A DNA stretch of 64,000 bases from Heliocidaris erythrogramma (GCA_025617745.1 CM046870.1:3911285-3975284); one strand, 5' to 3'; positions 47,026 to 57,809 are shown, counted from the stretch's first letter. Translations and numbers: made by a program. The notes: generated by a model not told the origin, from the sequence alone.

Positions 47026-47358
47026 GACACGGCGGCTTCGCCAGCCAAACTAAAGTGTTGGGGGCTTAGTGAAGACGATGGCTGCAAGCTTTGTCGTCAG
47101 CAAGCCAAGACAACTCATATTCTTGCAGGCTGCCCGACGAGTCTACTTCAAGGCCGTTATACGTGGAGACACAATCGAATACTGGGTATAATCGGAGATG
47201 CGTTTAAGCCCAGACTGGAAGAGCACAACCAGAGGCCCGCCCAGACACAAGGACCGTACAATGTTTTGTCAGGAATGGGGAAGCAAAGAATAGCCGCAGG
47301 AAGTCAAAGGCAAAACAGAGAACCAGCTTTGACGGCGCCAATAACTAGATTATTCTAA
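47026..47358 (+). mobile_element. Orphan zinc-knuckle C-terminus of a LINE-type pol
   Basis: A 110-codon frame with no ATG, open to a TAA. It reads CWGLSEDDGCKLCRQQAKTT then HILAGCP and GRYTWRHNRIL. This C-x2-C...H-x4-C knuckle followed by GRY-WRH is known from the C-terminal region of reverse transcriptases of several animal LINEs. No RT palm lies upstream within 600 bp. Composition is GC-richer than its flanks, suggesting a different or younger source than the CR1-like pieces. Confidence 0.6.
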
Positions 47359-48110
47359 TAGACCTAGAGGAGTAATTGGTTCCCCCCCCCCCTTCCATTG
47401 GTCGCCCGCAGCTTTAGGAGGGCAATTTTCATAGAGCTGACGGTGCCTGATGAGGCTGGGATGGAGAGAGCTCATGAGCAGATGAGAGGAAGTCAAGGAA
47501 ATATGAGGAGCTCCTTTTCTCGGCACAACAGAACGGCAGGAATATAGAACTTTGGCCCGTAGAGATAGGATGTCAAGGTTTCTCCACCAACTTACTATCC
47601 TTTGCACTCAATCGACTTGGTGTAGGCGCGAGGGAGAGGAAAAGAATAGAGAATATGATTTTGAAGTTTGAGTTGACTGAAGGAAGGACGTGTTTCAGAA
47701 CGGCTGCGTTATTTGTGGGTTTCTTGACCTCTTTCTTGAACGTAGATGGGAAGTGTCTTATATGGACTTGGAGCGAAATTTACGGTGATTATAGATATTA
47801 TCTTCGTTCATCAATTTTTCATTCATTTTGATCTTTTCGAGCCCTTTTCGTCAATTTTCGTCCATTTTTCACGTATGTTGAATTTTGAAAAACTCTTCTT
47901 CGCACATCAACGCATCATATTCTGCGCATCTCATCCGCGTAACTAGAGGTCTTCACCAACAAATTTGGGGGTATACACACAGCCCCCCCCCCCCCCACTA
48001 AGCCCCTCCACTTTCCAAGACGTTCCGCGGCGCCTGGTAAGAAAATAGAGTTGTGTATACCCCCAGCACCCCCCCCCCCCCCGGTTCCGCGGTCCCTGTT
48101 TACCCCAATA
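47359..48110. other. No gene seen; C tracts
   Basis: Contains poly-C runs at about 47381, 47983 and 48068, the last two inside a near-repeat (gtatacacacagcccccc / gtgtatacccccagcacccc) whose halves are partly inverted to each other. No gene supported. Confidence 0.4.
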
Positions 48111-48111
48111 T

Positions 48112-48837
48112 AGGCAGGAGTTAGTTAATATTCTCTTAAGATTGAAATCAAATAAATCTCCTGGTTACGACGGTAAAACAAATGTCCTCTTAAAAAGCAT
48201 TATCGATTCCATTGCTGATCTGTTGCTTTACATATTCAATTGATCTTTGAAGTCTGGCGAAGTTCCAGCTAAAATGAAAATTGCTACAAATAATGATCCC
48301 ATTATTCAAAAAAGGTGATAACCTGTCTATCAATAATTATCGCCCATATCTTTATTATCCTCGTTTTCAAAAAATTTGGAAAAAATAGTTTACCTAAGAA
48401 CTATTACTTTTCTAAGAAAATACAATATTATATCCGACTCTCAGTTTGGTTTCAGAGAAAAACACAACACGACCCATGCTATTTTAACTCTCATAGATCA
48501 AATCTCTAGTTCTTTTGATAAGTCTAATCACACTGTAGGTATGTCCCTTGATTTCTCTAAGGCATTTGATACCATTAATCATAAGATACTACTACATAAA
48601 CTTGCTTACTATGGCATCATAGGGAATGCATTGAAGTGGTTTAAGTGTTACTTACAGGTAGAGTTAAATTTGTTAGCGTAAACAATTCTGACTCTTCTAC
48701 TAAACCTGTTAATTGCGGAGTTCCTCAAGGAAGCCTTCTGGGCCCTCTTTTAATTATAATTTATGTAAATAATATTAAAAAGTCGTCTGATATTCTTTCT
48801 GTTATACTCTTTGCGGATGACTCCAATCTGTTGTACA
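48112..48837 (+). mobile_element. CR1-like LINE, 5' part of split RT
   Basis: RT begins RLKSNKSPGYDGKT and continues with SQFGFREKHNTTHAIL, SLDFSKAFDTINHKILLHKL, CGVPQGSLLGPLL and the catalytic LFADDSNLLY (about 48808-48836). A frameshift near 48655 and stops near 48240 and 48320 are present. The frame is cut at 48837 by the foldback element and resumes at 53525. Joining the two through a single copy of GTTGTACA keeps the frame. Confidence 0.9.
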
Positions 48838-49556
48838 GGGTAACCTCGCTAGTCATAAGGACCGCTAGTCATAAGGATCAGTGGCTCATAAGGACCGCTA
48901 GTCATAACGTGTAATTTCCTATACCTGTAGGGTCGCTATTCATAAAGCGAAAAGGGGGTCACTATTCATAAACTCATAAGGAGCATTATTCATAAGGATT
49001 GCTATTCATAATATGAGAAGAGGGTCGCTATTCATAATCGAAGAAAAGGGTCATTACTCATAAGGGCCGCTATTCATAATAAGTCATAAGGGTCGCTATA
49101 CATAATACAGATACAGGGTCGCTATTCATAATACCAAATCGGGGTCGTTAATCATAAGGGTCGCTATTCATAAAGGTCAATATTCATAAGGGTCGCTATT
49201 CATAATCGGAGAAGAGGGTCGCTATTCATAATCACAGAAGAGGGTCGCTATTCATAATCGAAGAAGAGGGTCGCTATTCATAATCACAGAAGAGGGTCGC
49301 TATTCATAATCGAAGAAGAGGGTCGCTATTCATAATCACAGAAGAGGGTCGCTATTCATAATCAAAGAAGAGGGTCGCTATTCATAATCAGAGAAGAGGG
49401 TCGCTATTCATAATCGAAGTAGAGGGTCGTTATTCATAATCACAGATGAGGGTCGCTATTCATAATCGAAGATGAGGGTCGCTAATCATAATCAAAGAAG
49501 AGGGTCGCTATTCACAATCACGAAAGAGGGGCGCTGTTCATAATCGAAGAATAGGT
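48838..49556 (+). repeat. Left arm, 26-bp minisatellite
   Basis: Starts with CGCTAGTCATAAGGACCG units and irregular spacers, then from about 49190 regular 26-base monomers GGGTCGCTATTCATAATCGA + agaaga, with variants at the central 3-4 bases (cgaaga, cacaga, cggaga). It ends in ggttagggttagg, resembling two telomere-type repeats. Confidence 0.92.
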
Positions 49557-49810
49557 TAGGGTTAGGATTATTTGTCAAATATTATAATATGATTTTCATT
49601 GTTCAATAACACTCAAATATGAAAGAACAAAAATAATAATATTGGATGGGATGTAGACACCCCACGGCTGTGTCGAGCCAATATGGGGACGGGCGATGAA
49701 ACAAATACACCCCTTAAAAACAGGCGAGAGCGAAAAAGCATGAGGAAGCGGAGGAAGAGAACGATAAAAGCTACGAAATTTGCGTCAGTATTCGCGCTTC
49801 CCGTGGGGAG
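49557..49810. other. Foldback interior, no gene seen
   Basis: Anonymous sequence; overlapping reading frames on both strands are rich in R/K or F/L and motif-free. Confidence 0.35.
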
Positions 49811-50150
49811 GGGAAGTAATTCCCCATCCATGCATCCACCCCTGATACATGCAGTGCAGCATTGCGTGGGTGTCGAACTAACTTTCCGCCTAAAAGGAGG
49901 TGCTAAATGTACGAGCCTTTATCTTTCTCTCAAATTTGCTACAAAACGTCTGAGGGACCCCCCCCCCCCCCCTCTCTCCATGCACCCACCCCTGTTACAT
50001 ACAGTGCAGTATTGCGACGAGCCATTATCTTTATCTCAGATTTGCTATAAAACGTCAGAGCTTTCGCACGGGAGGGGGGAAACCATATAGTTACATACCC
50101 CTAACAACTCTATGGGGGAATCTCCCCCTCCCTGCATCCATCCCCCTGGG
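49811..50150. repeat. Diverged tandem duplication, 100-150 bp
   Basis: CATGCATCCACCCCTGATAC...GTGCAGCATTGCG near 49829 recurs as CATGCACCCACCCCTGTTAC...GTGCAGTATTGCG near 49980. Both are followed by gagcc-ttatctttctc...tgct-aaaacgt. A third partial copy (ctccctgcatccatccccct) lies near 50128. Confidence 0.7.
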
Positions 50151-50344
50151 GAGCACGCAAAGAGTTCTCATCACCAAATTGGCAAGCTTTCCAGCTAAAA
50201 TTCATAAATGTTTCATTATTTTTACTTTTACTGTTTAAAAACAATTAATTTTATGTTTGTAAACAAATCTTTCGGCATATTACTCCCAGTGTTAAAGATC
50301 GTATGCTCGATCTGTAATGAAAAAACACAAGTCAGAAAAAAATT

Positions 50345-50417
50345 GGAACCAGCGGGATTCGAACCTGTCATTTACTGCTTGCTGGGCAGCGACTTAACCA
50401 CCAGGCTATTCTGGTTC
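50345..50417 (-). pseudogene. tRNA-like sequence (Ala AGC-like), copy 1
   Basis: On the minus strand: acceptor halves GAACCAG/CTGGTTC pair perfectly, an A-box-like TAGCCTGGTGG, a stem GCTGC/GCAGT around loop CCAGCAA (anticodon AGC if read as a tRNA), and a perfect B box GGTTCGAATCC, followed by TTTTTTT, a Pol III stop. Against a true tRNA: position 33 is C rather than U, two extra bases precede the A box, and the T stem has mismatches. It is best seen as a tRNA-derived sequence or Pol III promoter unit. Confidence 0.55.
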
Positions 50418-50635
50418 ACGGCCAAGTCACGACGAACTAGAATCAAATACCCAAGATCCTCTTCTTTCTGACTCATTAATATTCAAACGGTCCGCCGTAG
50501 ACAATGGTTAGTAAACGAAGAAGCTTGACTGGGGAGGAATTTTTAATTTGTAAACAAAAAGAATCGGCATATTACTCCCAGTGTTAAAGATCGTATGCTC
50601 GATCTGTAATGAAAAACACAAGTCAGAAAAAAATT

Positions 50636-50708
50636 GGAACCAGCGGGATTCGAACCTGTCATTTACTGCTTGCTGGGCAGCGACTTAACCACCAGGCTAT
50701 TCTGGTTC
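50636..50708 (-). pseudogene. tRNA-like sequence (Ala AGC-like), copy 2
   Basis: Identical to copy 1, exactly one repeat period (291 bp) away, again followed on the minus strand by a T run. Confidence 0.55.
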
Positions 50709-50995
50709 ACGGCCAAGTCACGACGAACTAGAATCAAATACCCAAGATCCTCTTCTTTCTGACTCATTAATATTCAAACGGTCCGCCGTAGACAATGGTT
50801 AGTAAACGAAGAAGCTTGACTGGGGAGGAATTTTTAATTTGTAAACAAAAAGAATCGGCATATTACTCCCAGTGTTAAAGATCGTATGCTCGATCTGTAA
50901 TGAAAAACACAAGTCAGAAAAAACACTGGGAGTAATATGCCGAAAGATTTGTTTACAAATTAAAAATTCCTCCCCAGTCAAGCTTCTTCGTTTAA

Positions 50996-51507
50996 TTTTA
51001 TGTTGTTTAGGATTAAAATAGTGTCGCCGACAAATTCCATCGAAAAAACAATAAAAAACATAAGAAAAAAAGGATTTTTACCGGTTTATTTGATCAGAAT
51101 CTGACAAAGAGTCTCTATACCAAAAATTAGCAGTTTTGGGGCTTTAATTAATTAATTAGAGCAAATTAATTTTATGCATAAATTAGCATAATTAATTAGT
51201 TATTAAATTTGTCGGAGAAATTGACTATACAGTTTTGTAGATTACGTGGTCGGCGACGTGTGTGCCGATTTTCGTTGCGAATGCGCGGTGGACGGCCGAG
51301 ATCTTAGGGGGCGGAATCAGCCCCCCACCCCCGGCTGTGAGATGGGTCTAAAGTAACCCGGCTCTGTTAGGGTTAAAGCCGTTGGTCCTGTGGTTGTTTA
51401 CATACAACCAATATGCTTTACAGTATAAAGAAATGGGAATAAATTTGATAGAATTGAATTAAGATCAAACAAACATAGAAAATACATGATGCGCATGCCC
51501 TTGTAAT
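50996..51507. other. Foldback interior, no gene seen
   Basis: Contains ttaattaattag-rich DNA at about 51147-51205, then a GC-richer stretch (gtcggcgacgtgtgtgccga). No feature supported. Confidence 0.4.

Positions 51508-51555
<48 letters not shown>
51508..51555. repeat. Poly-G tract of about 48 bases
   Basis: Uninterrupted G run, a potential G-quadruplex former. True length is uncertain because homopolymers are error-prone. Confidence 0.9.
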
Positions 51556-51556
<1 letters not shown>

Positions 51557-52194
51557 GTGGCCTGTAGGATTGGCTTGTATCATCCCCCCGCCATAATTCA
51601 CCTTCAATAAATGACATGATCAAATAATATGATCAGGAGGAGGAGGAGGATGACCATGATGATTATTATTCATAGGATCACGATCGATCAACATGGTGAT
51701 AATTTTTGTCATGATTTTTGTTAAGATTATGATAAGGAAGACCGAAATAAAGATTTCAAAGAATATAATGAAATAAATAAGTTAGTAATTACCATGAAAG
51801 AACATGCACTCAAATGCTCTGAGAGGTGATTTTTAACTCGGGGAAATTTGAAAGTCCCAACCGTGGGAGGGCATACTTCATTCCCATCCATGCCCATAAA
51901 CAGGGGCACACTGTAAAAACGGTAGATGCCAATGAATTGTACGTTACTAAAATCACGTATTATGAAAATATTACTATCCCACCCCAAAATAAAAACGAAA
52001 ACAAATTTTTCACGGCAATTTCTACGCCCGTATCCGGACAACTACCCCTACAACTAATCTCCAGGACGAGAATCCCCCCCCCCCCTCCTCCCCGCCCAAC
52101 TTTCCCCTCATCTCGCCCCAAATGGACGATTGCTGGAACTTGAGATAAAGGCTAAGGATTAGGTCTTCACAGGAGTTGAGAAACGGGAGGATCT
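51556..52194. other. Foldback interior, no gene seen
   Basis: Has gatgatgattatta-type simple repeats and a short C run at about 52076. Plus and minus frames overlap without motifs. Confidence 0.35.
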
Positions 52195-52560
52195 GGATGA
52201 TTCAGTGATTCATTTATTGTCATGCAACAAGGATACAAATTGTGTTACAATCTGATTTCCCAATTTCAAGCATAAAAAATTGCACGTGATGGATAAGAAT
52301 GAATACAGAAAAATATATTAATGCACATGTATCAAAAATATATTAACACATTGAGAAAGAGGCATGACAATAATTATTCCATGATAAATCTACGTAAACA
52401 GTATACAAAAGGAAATAAGAGTACAAGCAAGAGGTCCATGTCTTGCAGAAAACCATGCAGAACAAAGAAACAAGAAGCTGGAAAGGAAGGAAAGAGGAAG
52501 AGAGAGAGAGAGAGGAGGAAAAAGAAAAAAGAAAGAACGAAAAGGGTACATAAATAGGCA
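52195..52560 (-). mobile_element. Possible LINE/SINE 3' tail, inverse orientation
   Basis: On the minus strand GTTGCATGACAATAAATGAA is followed by TCACTGAATCATCC, resembling the microsatellite-type tails (aataaatgaatct) of the LINEs in this window. The rest is AT- and purine-rich (gagagagagaggagg). Weak. Confidence 0.3.
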
Positions 52561-52655
52561 ACCAGTACTTCCCCTAACTCTAAAATAGGTGTGGCAATGA
52601 CACTCCAATATTCAAAACAAAGCACATGTCTGCGTGTATGTGGGTGTGTGGATAG

Positions 52656-52680
52656 GGAGGGGGGGGGGGGGGGGGGGGGG
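52656..52680. repeat. Poly-G tract
   Basis: About 25 G in a near-continuous run, the third homopolymer G/C tract in the foldback interior. Confidence 0.85.
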
Positions 52681-52906
52681 TCCTCTCCTCCCACGTAGAT
52701 GTATGGATTAGACATCGTTTTTTTAATTATTAAGGCACTGGCAAAGCGCCTTTCAAAGTGTGGGGAGTATTGATAAATATAGTTCACTTTTTTAGAAAAA
52801 TATATTTGACAAAAACCGGAAATGCATTGTATAGAGCTTTCTTAAATACAATACCGTTGGGCCTTGGGTTGTCCTTCCTCCATATCCCTTTCTTATTTGA
52901 TTTAAA

Positions 52907-53524
52907 TGACAACCCTCTTCTTTGATTATGAATAGCGACCCTCTTCTGTGATTATGAACAGCGACCCTCTTTAGTGATTATGAATAGCGACCCTCTTCTC
53001 CGATTATGAATAGCGACCCTCATCTGTGATTATGAATAGCGACCCTCTTTTGTGATTATGAATAGCGACCCTCTTCTCCGATTATGAATAGCGACCCTCT
53101 TATGTGATTATGAATAGCGACCCTCTTTTGTGATTATGAATAGCGACCCTCTTCTCCGATTATGAATAGCGACCCTCTTATGTTATTATGAATAGCGACC
53201 CTATTCTGTGATTATGAATAGCGACCCTTATGAATATTGACCTTTATGAATAGCGACCTTTATGAATAGCGACCTTTATGAATAGCGACCCTATTTTCGT
53301 ATTATGAATAGGGACCCTTATGATTAACGACCCTGATTTGGTATTATGAATAGCGACCCTCTTTCCATATTATGAATAGCGATCCTTATGTCTTATTATG
53401 AATGGCAGTCCTTATGAATAATTACCCTTATGAATAGCAACCCTTATGTCTTATTATGAATAGCGGTCCTTATGAATAATTTTTTTTTATGAATAGCGGT
53501 CCTTATGACTAACGAGCAGACCCC
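52907..53524 (-). repeat. Right arm, 26-bp minisatellite (inverted)
   Basis: The same monomers as the left arm in opposite orientation (ATTATGAATAGCGACCCTCT). Regular to about 53210, then irregular short spacers, ending GACTAACGAGCAGACCCC. The regular part is proximal to the centre and the irregular part distal in both arms. Confidence 0.92.
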
Positions 53525-54625
53525 GTTGTACACACATCACGATCATATTGAACTCGTCACTGTTTTAAATGCTGAACTTAAAAAGGTGACGGATTGGATA
53601 AAAGCTAACAAACTATCTTTGAATTTACAAAAAAACAAATTATATTTTGTTTAGTAATTCGTTATCACATCTGTCAGATCAAATTATATTTGACAACACT
53701 GTTATTAAAGAGGTTAAAACAACCAAATTTTTAGGTCTTACTACTGACAATAAATCATCTTGGAATTCGCATATCGATAACTTTTGCAAAACCATATCAA
53801 GAAATATTGGAGTCATTTATCAACTTAAGCATGTTCTTTCATTATCAGCACTTCTGATGTTATATTCAACTCTCATCTTAGCATATTTAAATTATGGCAT
53901 TTAGGCATGGGGAAACGCAAAAATTTTACTCTTGCAGAAAAAGGTTATGAGAATTATATGTAATACATCGTATAGAGCGCATACTGATACGCCAAATTCG
54001 TATTCTCAAAATTCATGACCTTTATCGATTTGAGCTGTACCAATTCATGTACAATCTTGATAGAAATAATATGCCATTCGTTTTGAAACAACTGCTGCAA
54101 GAAATATCACTTTACCATTGGCGGATCCAGGGGGGGGGGGCACAGCCGGTATGAATTTTTACCATAGAAGATCCCCATTTTCGCGATTGTGCCCCCCTTT
54201 TAGAGTGAAGACCTTTTTTTTTTTTTTTTTTTTTTGCTTGTCAGGAAATTATGGAGGGAAACTGAACCCCATAACCCCTTACTAAGCGATTTTTGAAGGT
54301 TTGGCGAAAAATTTTTTTTCGTCCCTCAACTGTATATAATGTACATATGTTTTGTATAGTAGTTTTCTCCCTCTCAAACAATTACTTTGATTAATTAAAC
54401 GAAAATCATTTTGTTAAGAACATATAATATTGTATCATTATTCGATTAGGGGGTCTACATCACACAAGCTAAGATTTTTAGTAGAGCCCTCCACATATTC
54501 TTTTGTGATCTTTCTATGTCATATCCATGTATTCTCTGTTTTTGCAGTGATTGTAATTTGTACATAATTATTGTTGTAATTTCATGTAAATGTTGAATCT
54601 GAATAAAATCAATCAAACAATCAGA
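53525..54625 (+). mobile_element. CR1-like LINE, 3' part of split RT
   Basis: Resumes immediately after the catalytic box: LVTVLNAELKKVTDWIKANK, KFLGLTTDNKSSWNSHIDN, LYSTLILAYLNYGI and a degraded C-terminus to about 54105. The 3' UTR follows an inserted hAT-like end and finishes at about 54625 with TGAATCTGAATAAAATCAATC, matching the tail style of the other CR1-like elements. Confidence 0.85.
54117..54300. mobile_element. hAT-like terminal fragment
   Basis: CATTGGCGGATCCAGG followed by 11 G is a hAT-style left terminus like that at 283. It lies in the C-terminus of the CR1-like LINE. No matching right terminus is visible, and a run of about 27 T follows at 54209. The right boundary is arbitrary. 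Confidence 0.45.
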
Positions 54626-54653
54626 GACACTTTCTTGCTCATGCGCACTAAAG

Positions 54654-54833
54654 TCATCCTGTCATCTTTGGCTCATCAAGGATTAGCGAATTTGGACCAT
54701 AGACAAATTAAAACCTACTTATTAGCCAGATATGACAACGCGTCTTACTTCAAAACTTCAAATAACAAGGGGCGTGGTTACCACCATCACAGTACAGAGG
54801 CAGCAGTTATAGACGAATTTGCTTCTCAAACAG
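54654..54833 (+). CDS. Candidate internal exon
   Basis: Open segment between a possible acceptor (tgcgcactaaag) and a good donor (CAG|GTTAGT), starting 30 bp after the LINE 3' tail. It encodes about 60 residues of non-repetitive protein (SSLAHQGLANLDHRQIKTYL, then GRGYHHHSTEAAVIDEFAS). The composition is protein-like but I recognise no domain. It could be a host exon or an unrecognised element. Confidence 0.25.
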
Positions 54834-54839
54834 GTTAGT

Positions 54840-55339
54840 TTTGAAATCCGTCCGACAAGAAGCAGACGTAACCTTGTATGCATGTCTGCTTCAGAAACGG
54901 ATTTAAATTTAACATCAATTTCGCATCCTGGTTGCTGATGAAAATGCGAATACTAACCTGTTTTTTTTTCTTAAATGCGCTTCCCCGGCAGGATGGGGCG
55001 TTTTTATGCTACTTTAGGGTTTTTTCACATATAAAAATATATAACTACATGTATATATAAGAAAATAGATACAAATAACAGCAGTATAACATAAGTCAAA
55101 CAGAAGCTAAATACAAAAATAGCACAACAGAAAATTCATAATAATTTAGTATAGTATCATAAATATATTATGTTATACATGCATATCTACGGAAACTGTA
55201 CAAGTGTAACAAGAGGTGACCTATTTATCGTCACGTGGTATCACTCCTAGGCACAGGTGACACCAAATCCTTCATGATTATGATGATAGTAATAATGATA
55301 ATCAATATAATTCATGCATGTTTGCTCCAGTAATTCATA
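54840..55339. other. No gene seen
   Basis: AT-rich. A small inverted pair gaagcagac/gtctgcttc lies near 54860-54892. Confidence 0.35.
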
Positions 55340-55580
55340 CCATTCCCCTATATCGCCGACTGCCGAAAGAATATCCGCCATTAATCTCCGACCAGTTGTT
55401 TATAATCACCGATAAATCGTCCATCAACTGCCGACCAATATCTGACATTCCTTCGAGCGGTCGCCAATAATTAGTCTTTCATGATCGGACAATGCTCGTA
55501 CGACATTTGGCGATTGGCCTACAACCGATTGGCTACTACCCTACAACCGAATGGCAACTGATTGTGGGACGAATCTTTTT
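55340..55580. other. Locally CCGA-rich segment
   Basis: Repeated words ccgact/ccgacca and CTACAACCGATTGGC / CTACAACCGAATGGC in an otherwise AT-rich area. Looks like an old repeat; no coding motif. Confidence 0.3.
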
Positions 55581-56912
55581 TTTCAAAATGGTTGTCGATG
55601 GTCGCAGCTTTTATTGGTTGTAAGAAGTCGTCAATAAATCATACGCCTAGTCATAATTTTTGTATTGTATTGTATTTTTGTATAGTATCAATAGTTTCAC
55701 TCATAATTATATTTTGATTGTTTCACAAGAATTGTACAAGAAAGGTTCCGGTTCTTAATGTTTATTTGATTTTTAGGTGAATTCTGTCGTGCGTAAATAA
55801 AATATGTCACAGAACAAACTATTGCAACATGACTTGCTTACATGTATTTCCTTGACAGTGTGTGTCGGTATGTGTGAAAGTGTTCCGCTGTGCGTCCGTG
55901 CGTTTATGTATGTGTGTTTCGTGTAACTCTGTCCGATTGTATTTCATCACCTTCAGGCTGGTTTGGCAAATGTGAAATTAATTCATTTAAATTACTGATT
56001 TAAATCGCAAACAAAATAAATTTTCGAAAATAAAATAAAGAATAACACTAAAAGTTCAAAACAAAGGAAAATGTAAAAATTACATTGTTTTACTTGCTTT
56101 TTCGTCATTTTTAATCAGAATTGATACATTTATTTTATTAATTAAAAATCGCCAACCATGCCTTCAGAACAACACACACGCACACCCACTCACGCACACA
56201 TCACACACATATACATGGGGTCGGGCCAACAACAAATTATTCATATACAATTACCCAGATTTGAATTTTTTTAAATTTTGTTTTTCATTAAAATCATGTG
56301 ACAAAGAATCTCACGAATAATATTATATAGAATAAAACAATTCACAAAATTCTACTAGTCAACCTTTCATTTGTAATACAAACACATAAGACTGTGAATA
56401 ATTATGCTGTAAACTGTATGCATGTATGTATATAGAACTCTTTTTATGAAAATATTCATATATCCAACATTAAACTCTGTTATGTATTTATTTGTGTATT
56501 ATTTTTATGATCACATGTGCCAATCCAATATTTTCAATCCACAATGTCTCGAGTAAGTCCTTTCGACGCCCTCAATAAATTCAGAATGATTGGCATGATC
56601 TTTTTATCAAAGCCGCGAAAGGCGGCCGTTCGCGAGTACATTAATAAACGGTTTTCTATTCACTCACTTCTACAATCGGGAGCAGAACTAACGAAAACCC
56701 TATAGGCTTGAGAAAGAGTCGAGAAATTCAGCTAGGCTTCCTGAAGTTGAGATTTCTTTCAAAAGTTGAACCTTTGCAAATGCTGTTTTATACACTTTAT
56801 TCTATATTGGCAGGCGCAATATTTAGCAGGAGTCATATGAAACTTACTGATATAGCGAGCAAAGCAATTACATCTTTAGCTTTTCAAATTTTGAACCCTT
56901 TAAGCTATTTAA
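55581..56912. other. No supported gene
   Basis: AT-rich, with CA/GT microsatellites at about 55860-55920 and 56165-56215. Two plus frames at 56517-56705 and 56708-56923 have ordinary protein composition but no motif I recognise and no clear splice context. Confidence 0.35.
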
Positions 56913-57809
56913 AGGGGAATTAACACTAGAATATAAATGTACTTATGTTCAAAGCTGTAATATATATTCTTAATCATTGTGCTGTATTACTTTAGAAATA
57001 AAATATCAGAAAAGGGGTTTAAATCAAGACATTCTAGTTCACGGTATCATCTGCTCACACTTTACATGGGGGCTGCCATTTTCTTGATGACATGGAGTTG
57101 TACATGAATCTTTGGAAACCGTTTCAGTCAGGAAGATATTTTTAATCCTTGAGCTAAATTGCTTCTCTTCATTATAAAAAAAAAATCCCCATATACGATG
57201 GAAAATACATAACAGGTGTATACACATACAGACATATTCTAAAATTTTTAAATTTATAGATTTTTTATTAAATTATCTGGTTTTGCTAACTAGAAATCGA
57301 TTTCTTTGGGCAGCCTGGCAAGCAGAATATAATTTATGCAACGCGCATTCTGACTTTTGAAGTCCATTATCTCAAAGCAGGTGAATGCATATTTTGTCAT
57401 TATTAACGCTCAGGGAAAGTCATCATCCATAAATTTGAATTAATTCGCTCCGTCGCGTACGTCATAGTATCAAGAACATAGATTTATATTTAGGAAAATC
57501 GTAATTTTCCAAGAAATATAAAACACGTTTTCGTATTTAGAATATATGTATATATCTGTTAAATATTTTAAATCTCAAATGGGATTTTGTATCAGGAAGA
57601 AAGACAATTTTGCATTCGGATTAAAATATCTTTATGTACACATCAAGAAAATGGCAGCCCCCGGTATCGCTAGCAGACGATAAAATCTTGAGAAAATCTT
57701 GATTTATACCCATCTCGTATATTTTAATGCAAAAATACGTAGGACAACAAGAAGGAATATATTACATCTTTTAATATAAGCACATTTATATTTTGAGGTT
57801 AATTTCCCT
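56913..57809. mobile_element. TTAA-flanked MITE, complete copy
   Basis: TTAA at 56909-56912 and 57810-57813 flanks an 897-bp element with ends AGGGGAATTAAC and its near-complement GTTAATTTCCCT. The inverted repeats extend over about 180 bp: GGGGGCTGCCATTTTCTTGA at about 57068 pairs with its inverse at about 57645. TTAA duplications are typical of piggyBac and Kolobok elements. No transposase, so non-autonomous. A second copy is at 62455. Confidence 0.85.

Larger units (their letters stand above)
50260..50995. repeat. 291-bp tandem repeat with inverted cap
   Basis: Units start at about 50260, 50550 and 50841 (tcggcatattactcccagtg), period 291-292, almost identical. The third is cut after about 90 bp at gtcagaaaaaa. 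It is then followed by the exact inverse of the unit's own junction (50925-50990: cactgggagtaatatgccga...cccagtcaagcttcttcg). Two units carry a tRNA-like sequence on the minus strand. Confidence 0.9.
48838..53524. mobile_element. 4.7-kb foldback (TU-like) element with minisatellite arms
   Basis: GTTGTACA occurs at 48830-48837 and 53525-53532, an 8-bp target duplication inside a LINE ORF. The termini are inverted copies: GGGTAACCTCGCTAGTCATA on the left, and GGGGTCTGCTCGTTAGTCATA on the right when complemented. Each arm (about 720 and 610 bp) is an array of 26-base monomers, head-to-tail on the left and inverted on the right. The 3.3-kb middle has no transposase that I can see. It holds a tandem tRNA-like repeat, G tracts and smaller duplications. 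The architecture matches foldback elements such as sea-urchin TU and Drosophila FB, from memory. The superfamily is unknown; 8-bp duplications fit hAT or P. Confidence 0.85.

Noticed and set aside
49540-49570. Interstitial telomere (ggttagggttagg)
   Set aside because: Only about two TTAGGG units, too short to claim a telomeric origin.
50345-50417. Functional tRNA-Ala gene
   Set aside because: U33 is replaced, two extra bases precede the A box and the T stem has mismatches, and it is in a tandem repeat inside a mobile element. Kept only as tRNA-like.
51398-51607. Proline-rich protein frames at poly-G/poly-C tracts (also 58.2-58.7 kb and 52.4-52.8 kb)
   Set aside because: Homopolymer translation artefacts; frames depend on uncertain run lengths.
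56517-56923. Two adjacent plus frames as a small host gene
   Set aside because: Ordinary composition but no domain, no clear splice sites and no conserved motif.
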